DNA of 64,000 nucleotides from Ephemerocybe angulata (GCA_013368325.1 JAACJK010000006.1:496001-560000); one strand, 5' to 3'. Shown: positions 11,101 to 23,304, numbered from the stretch's first letter. The notes: generated by a model not told the origin, from the sequence alone. Translations and numbers: made by a program.

Positions 11101-12224
11101 TTCTGAGCACTGATGGCTGCTCGAAACAACTGAAGATCGTTCAGTTGGCCAGCGACCGATCCAGTATCTCGAGTGAGCTGGTAGATGCTTGAGTACGATG
11201 CACCACGCACAGATCTGTAGAAGACGAGTACGTCGATGACAACAGATTCGTGTGGAACCCTGGCGAAGTTGAATGGTTCGGATCGAAGGATAGACTCGTC
11301 TGGAGGTTGCTCCGTGATAGGGCGGTGATAATCCGGATGCCCTTCCATGATGTCGAGCGCCTTATCCAATTGCATGCAAAGGTAGTCATGCTCGAGTCTC
11401 CTACCTTCAGTCGGATGCTTCAAGGAGTTGTGAGCACGGAAGCCTTGCAAAACCTTTCCTTTGAACTCAGAATCACTCACCACCGCGATAGCTCTTGCAA
11501 CCTGCTGAACGACCTGCTTCCCGAAGCCCGTGTCGAGAAGGATGTTCGTTACGAGAAGCTCAAGCCGTTGAAGATGGGCTTTTTGCTCGACCCCTCGCAC
11601 TACAATAGAATTCTCCAGCTTATAAGACGAGGTTTCTGCCCGTGCAGCTGCGAATGCCTGTTGAACAATGCAAACTGCTCAGCACCTTCAGTCCTCTGAA
11701 ACTACAATGTTCGTACCGTGAACTGTGCATAGCAAGACACAATGGAATCCTTGATCCTTTGCATGCATGCTTCCACCTCATCCCGTTTACTCCATGCCTT
11801 CACACTAGCCTTGACTTTAGAAAGCTGGCTTCCGTCGCTCTGGGGCACAAGTGTGTGACATTGCGTAAGAAGCTCGGCGATGTCGCTATGTCCGGCCCAG
11901 TGTGTAAGATTCCGCCGTTGCTACAGTTCAGAAGGGAGAGCTCACTGTTGTAGCTTCCAGACAGATTGCAGCAATTGCTCAGATCCTCCTACCTCTTGAA
12001 CATGAGACTTTGAAAACTTTTCAAGGTCATCCAGAGACCGAATGATATCGCCGACTGCGTTTCCAATCGCTTCTTGTTGCCCTTAACCTACACAGTCGAC
12101 GGGTAAGTATACTACTTTGATCTGAGGCCCAAACGCTCTAACGCACTTTGTCGATTGATGCTTTGATAGCATTCGCTATCTGAGCAATGGTAAGGACGGT
12201 GCCCACGATCGACAATGGGTCCAT
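8157..12224 (-). CDS. Large TPR-like protein with Helo-like N-terminus and C-terminal membrane anchor
   Basis: The main exon (11600-8157 and its upstream extension) encodes over 1,140 residues of helical pairs such as LANALKNLSIYLQNAGQKED and AKNFSDASIAFKESVSLYAE, the pattern of tetratricopeptide repeats. It ends in a single hydrophobic segment (LLIISWSVVYAVFFI) about ten residues from the stop, a tail-anchor arrangement. Upstream exons give a start at 12224: MDPLSIVGTVLTIAQIANAI, then KVRQQEAIGNAVGDIIRSLD across an intron at 12142-12082. This N-terminus resembles the Helo-like domain found at the front of fungal NLR proteins. A further exon (THWAGHSDIAELLTQC...SCYAQF) precedes the main one. 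The small exon borders at 11935-11995 remain unresolved. No NACHT or NB-ARC motif is visible. Confidence 0.65.
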
Positions 12225-13371
12225 GGTAAGCTTGTGGGTACTTTCAAGCTATGACAGCGTCGAGGGTCGTGGGGGTTGGGTGTCATATCCAAGCACCACC
12301 GCCAAGCAAACCACTTTATATGTGAAAGCAGAAGGCGCCACCGTGACAGGGCAATATACTGGTATTGCTGTTGAGGCAGTGAAGAGCTGTGCAGAAAAGG
12401 TGTGCAGAAACAGGACTCATGGCGTTTCAAAGCCGTAAGTCGAGAAGGAGTGCTCTGAACGAATTTGAATGGTGAACGTTGTGCGAACACGTATAGGATC
12501 TTGGAAAGTTGTTCAGAGTTCCATTGTCGTCAAGCCTGCGCACGGGCCACTGACCAAGTACTACAGGCCAATGCCGTCAAAACCTAATACATGCAAATAG
12601 GCTATTGCAAACTGGCAATTGATCCTTCCGTCGTCGCAACCTTCGCTTGCTTCTGTCTTCTTAAGTTCAGATCTTCTCAAGTTCTCTCGTAATGCTTCCC
12701 TGAAGCCCGCTCCAAGCTAAGAAGTAGCTATACTACTACCCTTATCTTGGAGGCTACGACTGTTCTCTTTAAAATCTAGCAGTAATACCTTAAGCCTTTG
12801 TTGGTTAACACGCCTCCCCACATGCATTGGTAATCTTCAGCTTAGGCCCTGCATTCCCCATTTTCTGCCATGCAAGAGGCCTATTCGTCAAGGGAAAAGG
12901 AAGGCCCCTAGTGGGCAGACAAGCTCAAGCTGCGTAGCTCGAATTAGCTTCCACTGTGCCGTCCAAATCGTGAGATGTACGTACCACGCAACCTCCCTGG
13001 AGTTATTTCGCACTGATATCCAACTGATATCATAAGAAGTTCGTTGAGCCATCTTTGCAACAGAAGATTATGTTTAGAGAACCTTGCGCAGGGTTCACCC
13101 GAAGCGCTGAAAGTTCGCAGTGTGGTAGTGGCGTTGCCTTGCATCAAGGCTTCCTTCGCGATGCAACCCTCGTTAACTCGTAACTCGGACAAGCACCGTG
13201 CTACACGTACTTCTGGCGTCCTCATGGTAGCCTTCGCCTCATACAAGACTTTTCCCGAAGTTTACTCTGCTTATGAATGCTTCGCTACATTCAAGAAGCT
13301 CGGGCCCCACCCTCTGATCATCGGTTAAGGGGACGCTTTGCACACGTTGCGGACGTCTCTTCCCTTTCACC
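12225..13371. other. Intergenic stretch, no gene seen
   Basis: This is the shared 5' region of the TPR-like gene (minus) and the F-box gene at 13372 (plus). Open frames here are short, overlap on opposite strands and show no splice-compatible protein. I assign no feature. Confidence 0.45.
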
Positions 13372-15063
13372 ATGTACGACTCCCTCTGGAAAGCACTGAA
13401 GAAGCTGCCGGTCCTCCCAAGGCGACTTAATTATGCCAAAGCGCCAGCATTACGTTTCCTCGACCTGCCAGAGGACATTGTCTACGAAATCGTGCACCAT
13501 CTCGACATCCGGTCCCTCTGCAACCTCTCCCTGACATGCAGGCAACTCTACCTCAGTCTGCTCATCCCCCACCTACACCAACAAAAGCTCCCAGATCCAT
13601 TCCGCGAAATCCACCTCAACGGCGACAACTGCACAGCAGCCATCCCTGCACTCCGCCTCCTTCTATACGACAGCCCCATTAAGGCATTTACTTGGCGCGC
13701 GGGGCACGATCCACGCACGCTCGTGCGGGAGGTCGAGCAGCTGCGGCGGCTCATCGCCCGCATGTCGGCCATCGAGTACCTCGAGCTCGACTTCAGCAAC
13801 AACTGGCCGGCGAACGAGTTCCGGCACGGGCACGAAAACGGGTACTGGGCGTGGGTCCGGCTGGCGACCAACCTCCTGCACGTCGTCGCGCAGCGCTGTC
13901 GCGTCGTCGTCGTCACGAACCACTACCAAGTGCTCGTGCCGTGGGTCACCTTCATCGGCGGCGTTCCATATAACCTCGACCCGCCGCTGCTCGCCCGGAT
14001 GTGCGCCGAGTGGCGAGCGAGCGCGGGGGCGGCGGAGGCGCTAGGAAGCACGAAGCTCATGAAGTCGCCATCGAAGATCTCGCTCTCGCATCCGGATAAC
14101 GCGCCTGCGTCGGCGACGTTCCCCCAGCCCTTTCCCCCGGAGAAGGGAAGTACGGTGTATGCGACGAGGAGGCTCATTGTGAACGACCCGGGACTGTTCC
14201 AGCGCTCGCTCTTCGGGGAGTGGGCACTGGACTGGGTGAGCAACATGCCGCTTACGCACCTCGTCATACACCAAGGCCGCATGCGCCTCCCCCTCCTCCG
14301 CCAACTGCGCCTTCCGCGGCTCACGAGTCTGGTGATATCACACGGGTATGGACTCAGCACGGCAGATATCGTGCTGCTGTTGCAGAATAACGAGGCGCTT
14401 TCGAGCGTGGACTTTCTCGATACGAAGCTGGATGTATCTAGTGCGATTGTGATGCTGGTGAAGAAGCGCAAGCACTCGAGGGCGTCGACGGACATTGGGT
14501 TCATGATGGAGCGGGTCAAGGGGTCGGCGTCGTTGTTGAGGGGTGTGCTGGACCTCGAGCTGGCGTTTCTCCGCTTGAAGACGGTGGTGGTGCAGGTGAG
14601 GGGGGATGGGAGGAGCGAGCAGGGGCACACGCAGAAGCTGTTAAGAGGGCTTGGGGGGCGAGAGAACGTTTCGAATCTGGTGTTCGAGTTGCCTCCAGCG
14701 TGCGAGAGAAGGGGGTTGATCAATCTGGAAGGATGGTTGGCTGGGATGATGCAGGGTAGTGGGAGGAAAGAGCTCGTCGAGGCACTGGAGCATGCTCGGC
14801 TGGTGCACTTGCATTACCCTGGAACGGGTCTCGTGCCGAAAGAGGTGTTTTCTCATACATCGGAAGTGTTGGCTGGCTGGACGTCCCTCTTTTCGTCCCT
14901 CTGCGAAATTAGGTTGACTGGGATATTCGACCTGCGAGAAGCGGTCGCCCTCCGCGATTTTGTTCGACGGGTGTCGCCGAACGTCACAATCAGGGTTGAC
15001 GGAACGGTGTTGCAGCAGGGGAGAGTAGACTGGAACATAGGCGGACGGACACAGATGGACTGA
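13372..15063 (+). CDS. F-box protein, 563 aa
   Basis: A single exon from ATG 13372 to TGA at 15061. A canonical F-box sits at residues 28-62: LRFLDLPEDIVYEIVHHLDI, then LCNLSLTCRQLYLSLLIPHL. The remaining ~500 residues contain Leu/Ile-rich segments (LPRLTSLVISHGYGL, SVDFLDTKLDVSSAIVML) but no crisp repeat consensus. The role inferred from the family is an SCF ubiquitin-ligase specificity subunit. GC content is high in the middle (about 13700-14100), which also creates long antisense open frames that I regard as shadows. This is the third F-box gene in the first 15 kb. Confidence 0.8.
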   Translation: MYDSLWKALKKLPVLPRRLNYAKAPALRFLDLPEDIVYEIVHHLDIRSLCNLSLTCRQLYLSLLIPHLHQQKLPDPFREIHLNGDNCTAAIPALRLLLYDSPIKAFTWRAGHDPRTLVREVEQLRRLIARMSAIEYLELDFSNNWPANEFRHGHENGYWAWVRLATNLLHVVAQRCRVVVVTNHYQVLVPWVTFIGGVPYNLDPPLLARMCAEWRASAGAAEALGSTKLMKSPSKISLSHPDNAPASATFPQPFPPEKGSTVYATRRLIVNDPGLFQRSLFGEWALDWVSNMPLTHLVIHQGRMRLPLLRQLRLPRLTSLVISHGYGLSTADIVLLLQNNEALSSVDFLDTKLDVSSAIVMLVKKRKHSRASTDIGFMMERVKGSASLLRGVLDLELAFLRLKTVVVQVRGDGRSEQGHTQKLLRGLGGRENVSNLVFELPPACERRGLINLEGWLAGMMQGSGRKELVEALEHARLVHLHYPGTGLVPKEVFSHTSEVLAGWTSLFSSLCEIRLTGIFDLREAVALRDFVRRVSPNVTIRVDGTVLQQGRVDWNIGGRTQMD

Positions 15064-16234
15064 CTGGACAGTTGTTTGACAATCGTACTTACCACTTATC
15101 ATTTCTGGCTTCGTATGTATATCTCCTTTCTTCCTGAGGGATGAAAACCGTTGGAAAATCGTCGAGCCAATGTAGCGTATAGACCAGGGCGATGGCCTCC
15201 AAGGTCTTGCGTCGAGAGGGATGCGACTGATGATCATGATTGATGGCCTGGCACGGCACACAGCCGGTGGCGAACCCTTTACCTTCGCGCTCTGACGACT
15301 ACGCCCACCATGCGCGAACCGAAAAAACACTCGCAACCACACTCGTCATATCAGAGCTTCATCCTGTAAGATCGTAGAGCTTGCTACAGCTACCTACTAC
15401 ATAGTGGGGACCTCAACCCAACATGGCGGCTTCCATTGTTATTTCTCGTAAGGTACGTACATATCACTCTCCGCATACTTATCTAGAGCCACTGCCCCCA
15501 CATGGCTTGGGTCCTTGTTCAGGCTTGGTACAGTCAATGCACTTGGCAGTTACCCAGCGTTTCGTCCTTGGGCGTGCCAGAGAAGTCAGTCGTTCAGAAT
15601 AGAACGGTCGTACCGGTAAGTCTCCACCAGAGCTTACTCAGGTGTCCGCAGCAGACCAGGACTTTGCCGGTACTACACCACATCTACCTTTACATGGTGG
15701 GTCATACATTGGTCATACACTGGCAAGAAGTCTGCTTATCTCTTCTATTCTGGTCCTAGTGGTGCAAAGGCCTTCTGAGGGCGCCTATCTTCCTCAGATT
15801 TTCCCAAGTCCCCGCTACCTTGGTTCAGCTCCGTGCAGGCCTTTCCCGAACATCCCGGGCATTCTGATAGTTCTCCACGCCAAGTCTGGCCATTCTTTCT
15901 GCCCACAGAAGATCGGATACGATATGTATCGCCGCCGAGACACCGAGTTGACCGCAAATGTGCCACATTCGAAGGCTCAAGTGACAACAGTGGGGTGCCT
16001 TTTTCCGCCCATCCAATCAGAGTACAGGGGCCCTGAAAATGGTCGAGGATATGTATGTAAGTGCTTAAAGGTTTCTTGAAAGCTGTAGACTTTTAAAACC
16101 TAAACTGACTTGTTCATCATTCCTACTCCAGTCCATCCCCACTCACTTGAAGTGACATTTCTTCTTTCCTTACGGTCCCCCCACTCGAACATCTGTACGA
16201 GTCCCGTCCCTCGCCTACCGGTTCCTTGAGCGAT
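15064..16234. other. Intergenic stretch, no firm gene
   Basis: An ATG at 15423 (MAASIVISRK followed by GTACGT) and an open frame at 15642-16079 could be pieces of a small gene. The intervening introns would have to be about 22-34 bases, shorter than those in this genome, and the protein resembles nothing I know. I leave it unannotated. Confidence 0.4.
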
Positions 16235-18544
16235 ATGTTCTCGTCCGCTATCGCGTACACAGGACTGATCATCGCATACGCGCTCTACCGTTGGAAAAAA
16301 TGGCATACCAAATCGCGGCTCCCGCTCCCTCCTGGTCCGAAAAAGTTGCCCCTCGTCGGAAACCTATTCCAACTCCCGACTTCGTTCGAGTGGGAAACAT
16401 ACGCGCACTGGAGCGAGGTCTACAGTACGTTCAAACACGGTCTTTGCGGGATATAATTACTTTTCCTCTGACTGATTGAGCGCAGACTCGGATATCTTGC
16501 ATGTCGACGCCGCTGGGACTTCTATCATCATAGTCAACTCTCACCAAGTGGCAATGGACCTGTTCGAGAAACGGTCTGCCATATACTCAAGCAGGTATGA
16601 TCGCGGTGTGCTAGGCTTTGCAATACGCTAATATCTTTACTTTAAGGGCATTGACCACCATGATCCAAGAACTGTGGGTATGATCCGTTTCCTTGTTTAT
16701 ACCCATTCCTAATCTTTGCAAAGAATCAAGTTTGACTGGCTCTTCGGCTTCATGGCATACGGCGAACCATGGAAGGAACGCCGAAAGCTATTCCAACAGC
16801 ACTTCCACCCCCTCGACACAGCAACCTACCAGCCCAAGGAGCAGGAATACGTCCACAAACTCCTCAAAGCGCTCAACCGAACCCCAGAGAACTTCATAGA
16901 GCATATTCGACAGTACGTTCGGCAGCTGAAAACTCATCCACCCGTCCCTCACTTCTCTGCCTCCAGCGCCATCGGTGCTATCACTATCACGATAGCATAC
17001 GGCCTCGATCTCAAGCCTGTCAACGACCCATACATTGAAATCGCTGAACAAGCGCTGATAGGACTTGGCGCCGGTGCAGTTCCAGGTGCTTTCCTTGTCG
17101 ACTCTATCCCCATCCTCAAGTATGTCCCATCGTGGTTCCCTGGCGCGGGCTTCAAGCGCAAGGCGGCATTTTGGCGCAAGTGGGCTACGATGCTGGTGGA
17201 AGTACCTTTTGAGGCTGCTCAAAAGGAAATCGTGAGTGCAAGTTTAACCTTCGCTCGGGCCCGTAGCTCGAGCCTCGGGCTCGTAGCCGCCGTTAGCGTT
17301 CGAATCCTGACAGTATCTGTTGTATCTTTACCTGCGGCCGCGGCATCTTACAGGCCTCTGGTACCGCAAAGCCGTCATTTGTTTCGGCATGCTTTAATGA
17401 CCTGGACGAGTCCAAGGACGTCGAGGCCCAGAAGATCGTTATACGTGATACTGCAGGCAACTTCTTCGTCGGTGAGCCGCAAATTCCAGTACGGTACTTG
17501 AAAAAACACTGAAATTCACTCCAGGGGGTGCCGATACCTCTGTATCCTCTATCAATACTTTTATCCTGCAGATGACTCGCAACCCCGAGATCCAGGCGAA
17601 AGCGCAAGCGGAGCTTGACCGCGTTCTAGGCCCTAACACGCTCCCTACGTTTGCGGACGAACCATCGCTTCCATATATTGCGGCGATTGTGAAGGAAGTT
17701 CTAAGGTACGTTGATTCGAAGCAAGGTTTCTCTATAGCGCAGTGTGGAGACGATGGGGTTCTCAGAGACAGAATACCTCCACACCATGACTGTTATCTGT
17801 GTTACTGATATAACCTACCCCGCTCCTCTAGATGGCATGCAGTAACGCCTCTAGGTAGGCAGATATTCATGCATACCTTAACCAATTGACCAATTTCCAC
17901 CAGGTGTCCCACACTACCTGACAGAAGACGACGAGTACAATGGGTATTTCTTGCCTATGGGCTCTATCGTCGCTGGAAACGTATGGTGAGTACTGTTAAA
18001 TTCTGCACGAAATCGAAATCGAAATGCCATGCTGACAAGTATCATCTAACATAGGGCAATATTGCATGACAAGAACGACTATCCGGATCCCCTTGTCTTC
18101 CGTCCAGAGCGATTCCTCACTCCAGATGGCACGCAGCTTGACCACAACGTCCGTGACCCATTAGCTGCTTTCGGATTTGGAAGAAGGTGCGTACTATGTA
18201 TTCTGAAACTTCTTTGGCGGCGTTTGAGCGCTTATCCTCCATAACACGGCCTACTAGAGTATGCCCAGGGAAACATATGGCGACTTCGATGTTGTATATC
18301 GCTATCGCCTCCATCTTGGCAGTGTTTGATATTTCGAAGGCGGTGGATGAGGAAGGGAATATTATTGAGCCTACAGGGGAATACGTCTCGAGCCTGGTGT
18401 CGTAAGTCTTTTCCCCCATTATCTTTACGGCGGTAGGGTCTGAGACTTACATAATTGTATTTTCTTTCCAGACATCCAAAGCCGTTCAAGTGCAGCATCA
18501 AACCTCGCTCTGAGGACGCGGAAAAGCTGATATCGTCTCTCTGA
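16235..18544 (+). CDS. Cytochrome P450 monooxygenase, microsomal
   Basis: About eleven exons form a P450 of roughly 500 residues. An N-terminal membrane anchor (MFSSAIAYTGLIIAYALYRW) is followed by the Pro-rich hinge (LPLPPGPKKLPLVGN). Further on are the helix C region (EPWKERRKLFQQHF), the oxygen-binding helix I motif split by an intron (GNFFV, then GADTSVSSINTF), the ExxR motif (KEVLR, about 17690), the PERF motif (RPERF, 18100) and the haem loop FGFGRR-VCPGKHMA across an intron at about 18187-18256, with the axial Cys in VCPG. All key motifs are intact. It oxidises an unknown substrate at the ER with a reductase partner. It resembles the large mushroom clades related to O-methylsterigmatocystin oxidoreductase. 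The intron near 17233-17353 is unusually long and GC-rich. Confidence 0.9.
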
Positions 18545-18645
18545 GTGCCCTTTCTTCCCCGTCTGAAAACCACACTTTCCACTATCTAATTGCTCAAGAT
18601 ACGACATCTTATTCTGTACAGTATTTCGCGGATACCCTTGTATTT

Positions 18646-20521
18646 CTAGAAATTCGCCAACCACCTCCCCAGTTCCTCACAGAACTTCTCGGGATTGTCG
18701 ACCATTGGTAAATGCCCCGATCCCTCAATCTCAGCGTAGTCCACCTTTGCCTTACCCTCCCCAGCCAAATCCCATTCCGCCTTGAGGCTGCGTAAGCCCT
18801 GCCCGACTTTCCCTCCGCTATCCAAGCTCCCAGCAAGGAGCAACACGCGCTCAACAGGAGTATCGAAAAGGGGTTTCTCAATTCCTGCAAGCAGGTCATA
18901 TTCTCCGAGAGCCTGTGCGCCGGTCACGAAGCCCTCTACATCCGTCTTCTCCACCAGCCCCGTGACGAAGTCGGAGTGTTCCTGAGGGATGGGAGAGCCG
19001 GACGGGAACCACCGTGGTACGGTCGCGTTCGCGAGAGCAGACATGCCGACAGTGGCTGCATACGCCTTGCCTTTACTCTCTTCGACGCGGCCGATGTCAT
19101 CGTTACCCCCGCCTCTTGATGTGTCCCCGTAGACGAGGCGAGCACGGTCGGCCCAGGCTGCTTTGTTTCCTGCAGGAGTTTTCGCGGCGGTATCGCATGC
19201 AACGACGCTCTTCGTGAGGAGGTATCCTCCTGACTCGGGATTGGATTGAAGGGCAGCGAAGGCGAGCGCGGCTGCACCGCCTTGCGACACGCCGATGACT
19301 GAGTGGAGGCGTCGGGGGGTGATTACACCTGGCCCTCCATCAATAAGCTCTCGAATCGTGGGGCTGAGGAGGAGGGCTTGGATGTCCTGCGCCAGGAGGG
19401 GGATCGTGGTCATTCTTGGATCGTCGGGACTGTTATTCGGAGCGCTGGGAAGACCAGATTTGCCATGCCCGCGCTGATCGTGCAAGATGATGTTAAATTG
19501 CCTAGATCGGTATGGGGGCCAGGTGGCCTCCCCGGAGTTCAAGTCGAAGTGCAGCCTGCCATCAAGAAAGAAGGGGATGACGTAGTTCCACATTTGAGAG
19601 GAGGTGAGGAGGGAATTGGAGAAGAGGAGCCATTCGGGGGCTGCATAGCGGGCATTTGGGGACGACTTGGGCTTTTGTTGTAAGATGGTGGTGTGAATTG
19701 AGTGGGTTTGCTCTTTATTAGAGGGTGAGTATGAAGGAACCGCGATATCGAGCTGGTATCATCTGTGAGCGGCGTCATCAAGGTTGAGCGAGTCAAAACA
19801 TACCTCTTGGATATTCAGAGGCCAGGGTACGGCTTTACCGGTGAGCCCGTCGACGTCTGTCGAAACGAGGAAACGCGAGACCATGTTATACCCAGAAACG
19901 ACCATGCAGGCTTCGACGTAGATATCTTCGACTGTCTTCTCCAAATCCTCCGCAGAGGCAGACTGTGTTTTGGCTGAAAGCCATTTACGAATTTCTGCCT
20001 TATATTCTTGTCCTAGTGAGATACTGAAGTTGAGATCTCTGGTGACCGCATCGGTAAACTGCAGGGCGACGGACTGCAAAGCTGAGAGCATCCCAGGCAT
20101 AGGTGGAAGCGGAGTCGTAGTATCGCGGATGATGAACAGCTGCCCGGTTGAGAGACCTTCAGTCCGCCCTATAGCCTCATGTTGAATCCACTCGAAAGCT
20201 GCTTTATTCAGCGCAGCGATCCTCAGAATCTAGATACAAAGATTGAGTTACAGCGTGCCCTCGAGCTCGAACTATTGCCCAACTTACCATCAGTTCTCTC
20301 ACATCCCCAGGCAGGCGTCCACCAGTCCTCAGAGCACCTAGAAGGCCGTTATACCCCGCAGCCATCGCGGGGAAGTGCAGTAAGTTGGCATCGAGGGGAG
20401 TGATACCCCGCTCTCCCCTTCGCTCTCTGATTTTGTCGGCAATGGGGTCGGTGCCAGGTGCAGGATAGCGCCCTGCTACGAGCCTCGATGGTGTACCTGG
20501 AGAGTCTTGAGTGGTGGCCAT
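18646..20521 (-). CDS. Carboxymuconolactone-decarboxylase-like / alpha-beta hydrolase fusion, 574 aa
   Basis: Three exons join in phase: 20521-20288, 20229-19804 and 19710-18646. The first two give an AhpD/CMD-like domain (FPAMAAGYNGLLGALRTGG, GDVRELM-ILRIAALNKAAF, EWIQHEAIGRTEGLS, YNMVSRFLVSTDVDGL). The third gives an alpha/beta hydrolase with LLFSNSLLTSQMWNYVIPFF, HDQRGHGKSG, the nucleophile elbow GVSQGG, a candidate Asp in LLLAGSLDS and the catalytic His in GSGHLPM. In bacteria these families perform successive steps of protocatechuate breakdown and are sometimes fused as PcaL, but with the hydrolase first. Here the order is reversed. The fusion depends on the 92-base intron GTATGT (19803) to AG (19711); two adjacent genes are the alternative. 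The substrate is unproven. Confidence 0.7.
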
Positions 20522-20939
20522 TGAAGGAGCAGTTCTGTCGCTCAAGAATCTGTTCAAGGTAGAAGAGGGAAGCGTGTTGCCAGAATCGTGGAGGAAGTCG
20601 CCATCGTGCATGTGGGATCGCCGAGCAGCTCCCGGAACATAGCTTCTATCCTAGCAATGGGCTACAACATTTTATCCTGGTCCCAAAATGTGGATTAAAT
20701 CGGTGCAAGGGCTAGGCCACCACATGAACCTGGGGTTTGACTTCCTCAACGGACGGCCTTGGGATGTCGATGAACGCTGGAGTGAACTGTGAAAGACAGG
20801 GGCCGGCGGCGGAAGCGGACTGGTTCCGTTCCGGCAATGATGTTGGCGGAACGCCGGAGCCGAACCAGCTTTAGCCGCCCATCATGATCAAGTACGTGGT
20901 TGAGCTCAGTCATCCTCATTCTTACCAACGACGTCCACC

Positions 20940-22029
20940 ATGGACAACCTCCTCATCTCCACCTCGGATGCCCTGAAATTCCTCTCGACTAATGTTGTAC
21001 ACCCGACGTACTTCCCATACCTCTGGGCACCAACTCTCCATGCAGCGCGTATCTCCTTGGTGTACCAAACCCTCGCGAGGAAGGCTGGGCTCGGGACGTA
21101 TTCGAAGTTCCCCTGGGGTCCATATATTGCGGGGTATCTTGTCTCCTGCTGGGCAGGAGGCATTATCACCAACTTTTTGCTTGGAATGCCACCACCGATG
21201 GCGTACTCGTTCCAACCATATATCAACTACCTCGCCGTGCATCTGGGCCTGACGGCGTTCTTCTCCGTGTTCCCATTCGTGCGTAATGATAAACTAGGGC
21301 CTGAGGGATCCTTCTGACATTATATGGTGGAACTTTCAGCTACTCATTCCAAAAATCTTCGACACTCTTTTATTCCCCATGGACGCACTCCTTCGATCTC
21401 TTTCAGTCACAGGCACTCTTGGCTTGCTCGACAATCCCAATGTACCCCCTGCATTCAAAGCTATGAACAATCCTTTCGGACACATCCTACTCGGCGCCCT
21501 CGCCTCTGCATCGGGCGGCATCTCCATGTCCACCTTCTCTCTAACGTTGCCTTCATGGCAATTCTCCACCCCTCCGATCCTGACGGCAGGTCTGTGGTCG
21601 AGCGCAGACGTGTGGGGAGGTGCTCTCGCCGGTAAGTCCGCCTTACACTGCTAAGAGAGCTGATATGTAATACCCTCTGTAGCCGTGATATTCGGCGCTG
21701 CGACCCAAAGCCCGGCCTTCACAATTCCATCCACAAACCCAGCGGTACTGGGGCCTGCATACTTCCCTCTGAACCTCGTACCCCAAACCATCCTTGAACT
21801 CTTGTTCCGTCCTTCAGCAGTAGCAGCAAAGGGTGCATCTCAGGCTCATATCCTGGCTTTATCCCCGCAGGTTGCGCCTCACGTTGGCAAGGCCATGGCA
21901 GCGGTCGCGTTAGCAGTCGTATTTGGGAGTCGGGCATTGTACACGCACTGGCTGTCTTCCCCAGTCGCGCAGAAAGCTCCCGTAACTCAAGGAAAGAAAG
22001 CAGGATCGAAGACTATTAGATCCCAGTAA
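20940..22029 (+). CDS. Multi-pass membrane protein, 325 aa
   Basis: Exons 20940-21278, 21340-21631 and 21683-22029 (introns GTGCGT...CAG and GTAAGT...TAG) keep one frame to TAA. Several hydrophobic helices are visible: GPYIAGYLVSCWAGGIITNF, YLAVHLGLTAFFSVFPF, HILLGALASASGG, and VGKAMAAVALAVVFGSRALY near the C-terminus. The tail is basic (APVTQGKKAGSKTIRSQ). The Gly-rich segments GALASASGGIS and LWSSADVWGGALAAVIFGA recall the Gly-rich helices of TRIC-type cation channels. I cannot confirm that family, so it stays an uncharacterised membrane protein. It is divergent from the fused hydrolase gene, with about 420 bases between the starts. Confidence 0.75.
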
Positions 22030-22730
22030 AGTAGTACACTACAAAGCTCGTTTATATTGACGATGTGTCTAGGCGGAACTTGAGTAAGGAAGGGGGAGAA
22101 GAATTTAACGTGCTCTTGGTCGACCTTTCGGTCTACAAGCCCCGGGCCCACGACAAGGGAGCACGAGGAAGGCGGCTCGCAAGAGCCGCCCACCCACCCG
22201 GAGAAAAAGGGGGGACTCACAAAGCTGCCGTGCACCACCGACCGACTGAGCACCCACAAGTCATTTCCAGCAACCCGCTTGCTGGTATGAAGGGGAAATG
22301 GGGGTGCAGTTACGTCGGCTGGATTCTTCATGATCGACGCGTAAGTCCCGGTGAGCCACCTTGGCGTAACCCTCTCCACGTATATCTTCAAGCCGTCTTG
22401 AAGCCTCAAAGGGCGGGCTCATTATGACAACCCCCATTACACATGCCCCTAGAAAAGAACGGCGATGAGGAACGACTGGGAATTATGCCAGGAATAAGGC
22501 GTACCAGGAGAAGAAGACGCTGGGGTCAAAAGGGAAAGCCGCCTCCTACTTATAGCAAGACAGGAGCGTTTCAATGAGGCCCATAGTGACGCGTGACATA
22601 GTAACGCGCAGACACACCCAGGCTGAAACTGCATAGGAGGTGGGGCTGACGAAGATGTCGATTGCCGGAAGGCTACACTGAAATGCAGTGTGCAGGAAAG
22701 GGGGACAAGATCCTACGCCTCAGGGCATTT

Positions 22731-23247
22731 ATGCCTGCTACCGTAAGGTAGTGGGTCTTAGGGGGTGCTATTTGAGATTTTGGCGTGGATCTGGGGAAAT
22801 CTTGCCCATCAGATCCCGGTCTTCAATCTAATCTCCGTGGGGGCAGCAACCTTCTTGCCGACCCTCAGAGTCAGAGGCTCGGGTACGCCTGGCCCCTTGC
22901 TGCGAATCATAATATCCAACTCTGACTCGTCACGCATCGTTGTCATTTCGGAAGTGCCAAGTACACGAGGGTGCGAACCCGGCATGCTGAAGATGCATAC
23001 TACTCGAGTACCTTGCGCCGAAGGCGCATACCCTGTAAGTCAGGGTACACACCCAGGGCTCTGAGTACATGATCTGACGTTCCGGGAGGCAGTCGATATG
23101 AACAAGTATCCGATCGACTGTGATCCCCTGTATACACTTAAACCCCATGAGCTCAGAGCTGCTGAAGGTTAGGTGTATATGCAATATAAACGTTAAGGTC
23201 AGGCTGAGGTAGCAGGTTGTGCCGCTGGTCGGCCTTACAGATGTTAT
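22731..23247 (+). repeat. Direct repeat copy 1 (~517 bp)
   Basis: This copy begins ATGCCTGCTACCGTAAGG and ends GGCCTTACAGATGTTA. It is nearly identical to 23305-23811 apart from small insertions and substitutions. There is no coding frame and no terminal inverted repeat. One internal stretch (GGTGCGAACCC near 22970), read in reverse, resembles a tRNA T-arm or B-box, so a SINE-like origin is possible but unproven. Confidence 0.75.
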
Positions 23248-23304
23248 TCACTTTGGCAATTACATCCGCTAGTGGAGCTGAAAGGAACCTGCCAGGCCGA
23301 CGGG

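Noticed and set aside
13663..14304. Several long antisense frames in the GC-rich part of the third F-box gene
   Set aside because: They are produced by the GC-rich codon use of the sense gene, with Arg/Ala-rich translations and no domain.
15642..16079. Open frame of 145 codons with possible upstream mini-exons from ATG 15423
   Set aside because: It would need introns of 22-34 bases, the residues look random, and nothing is recognised.
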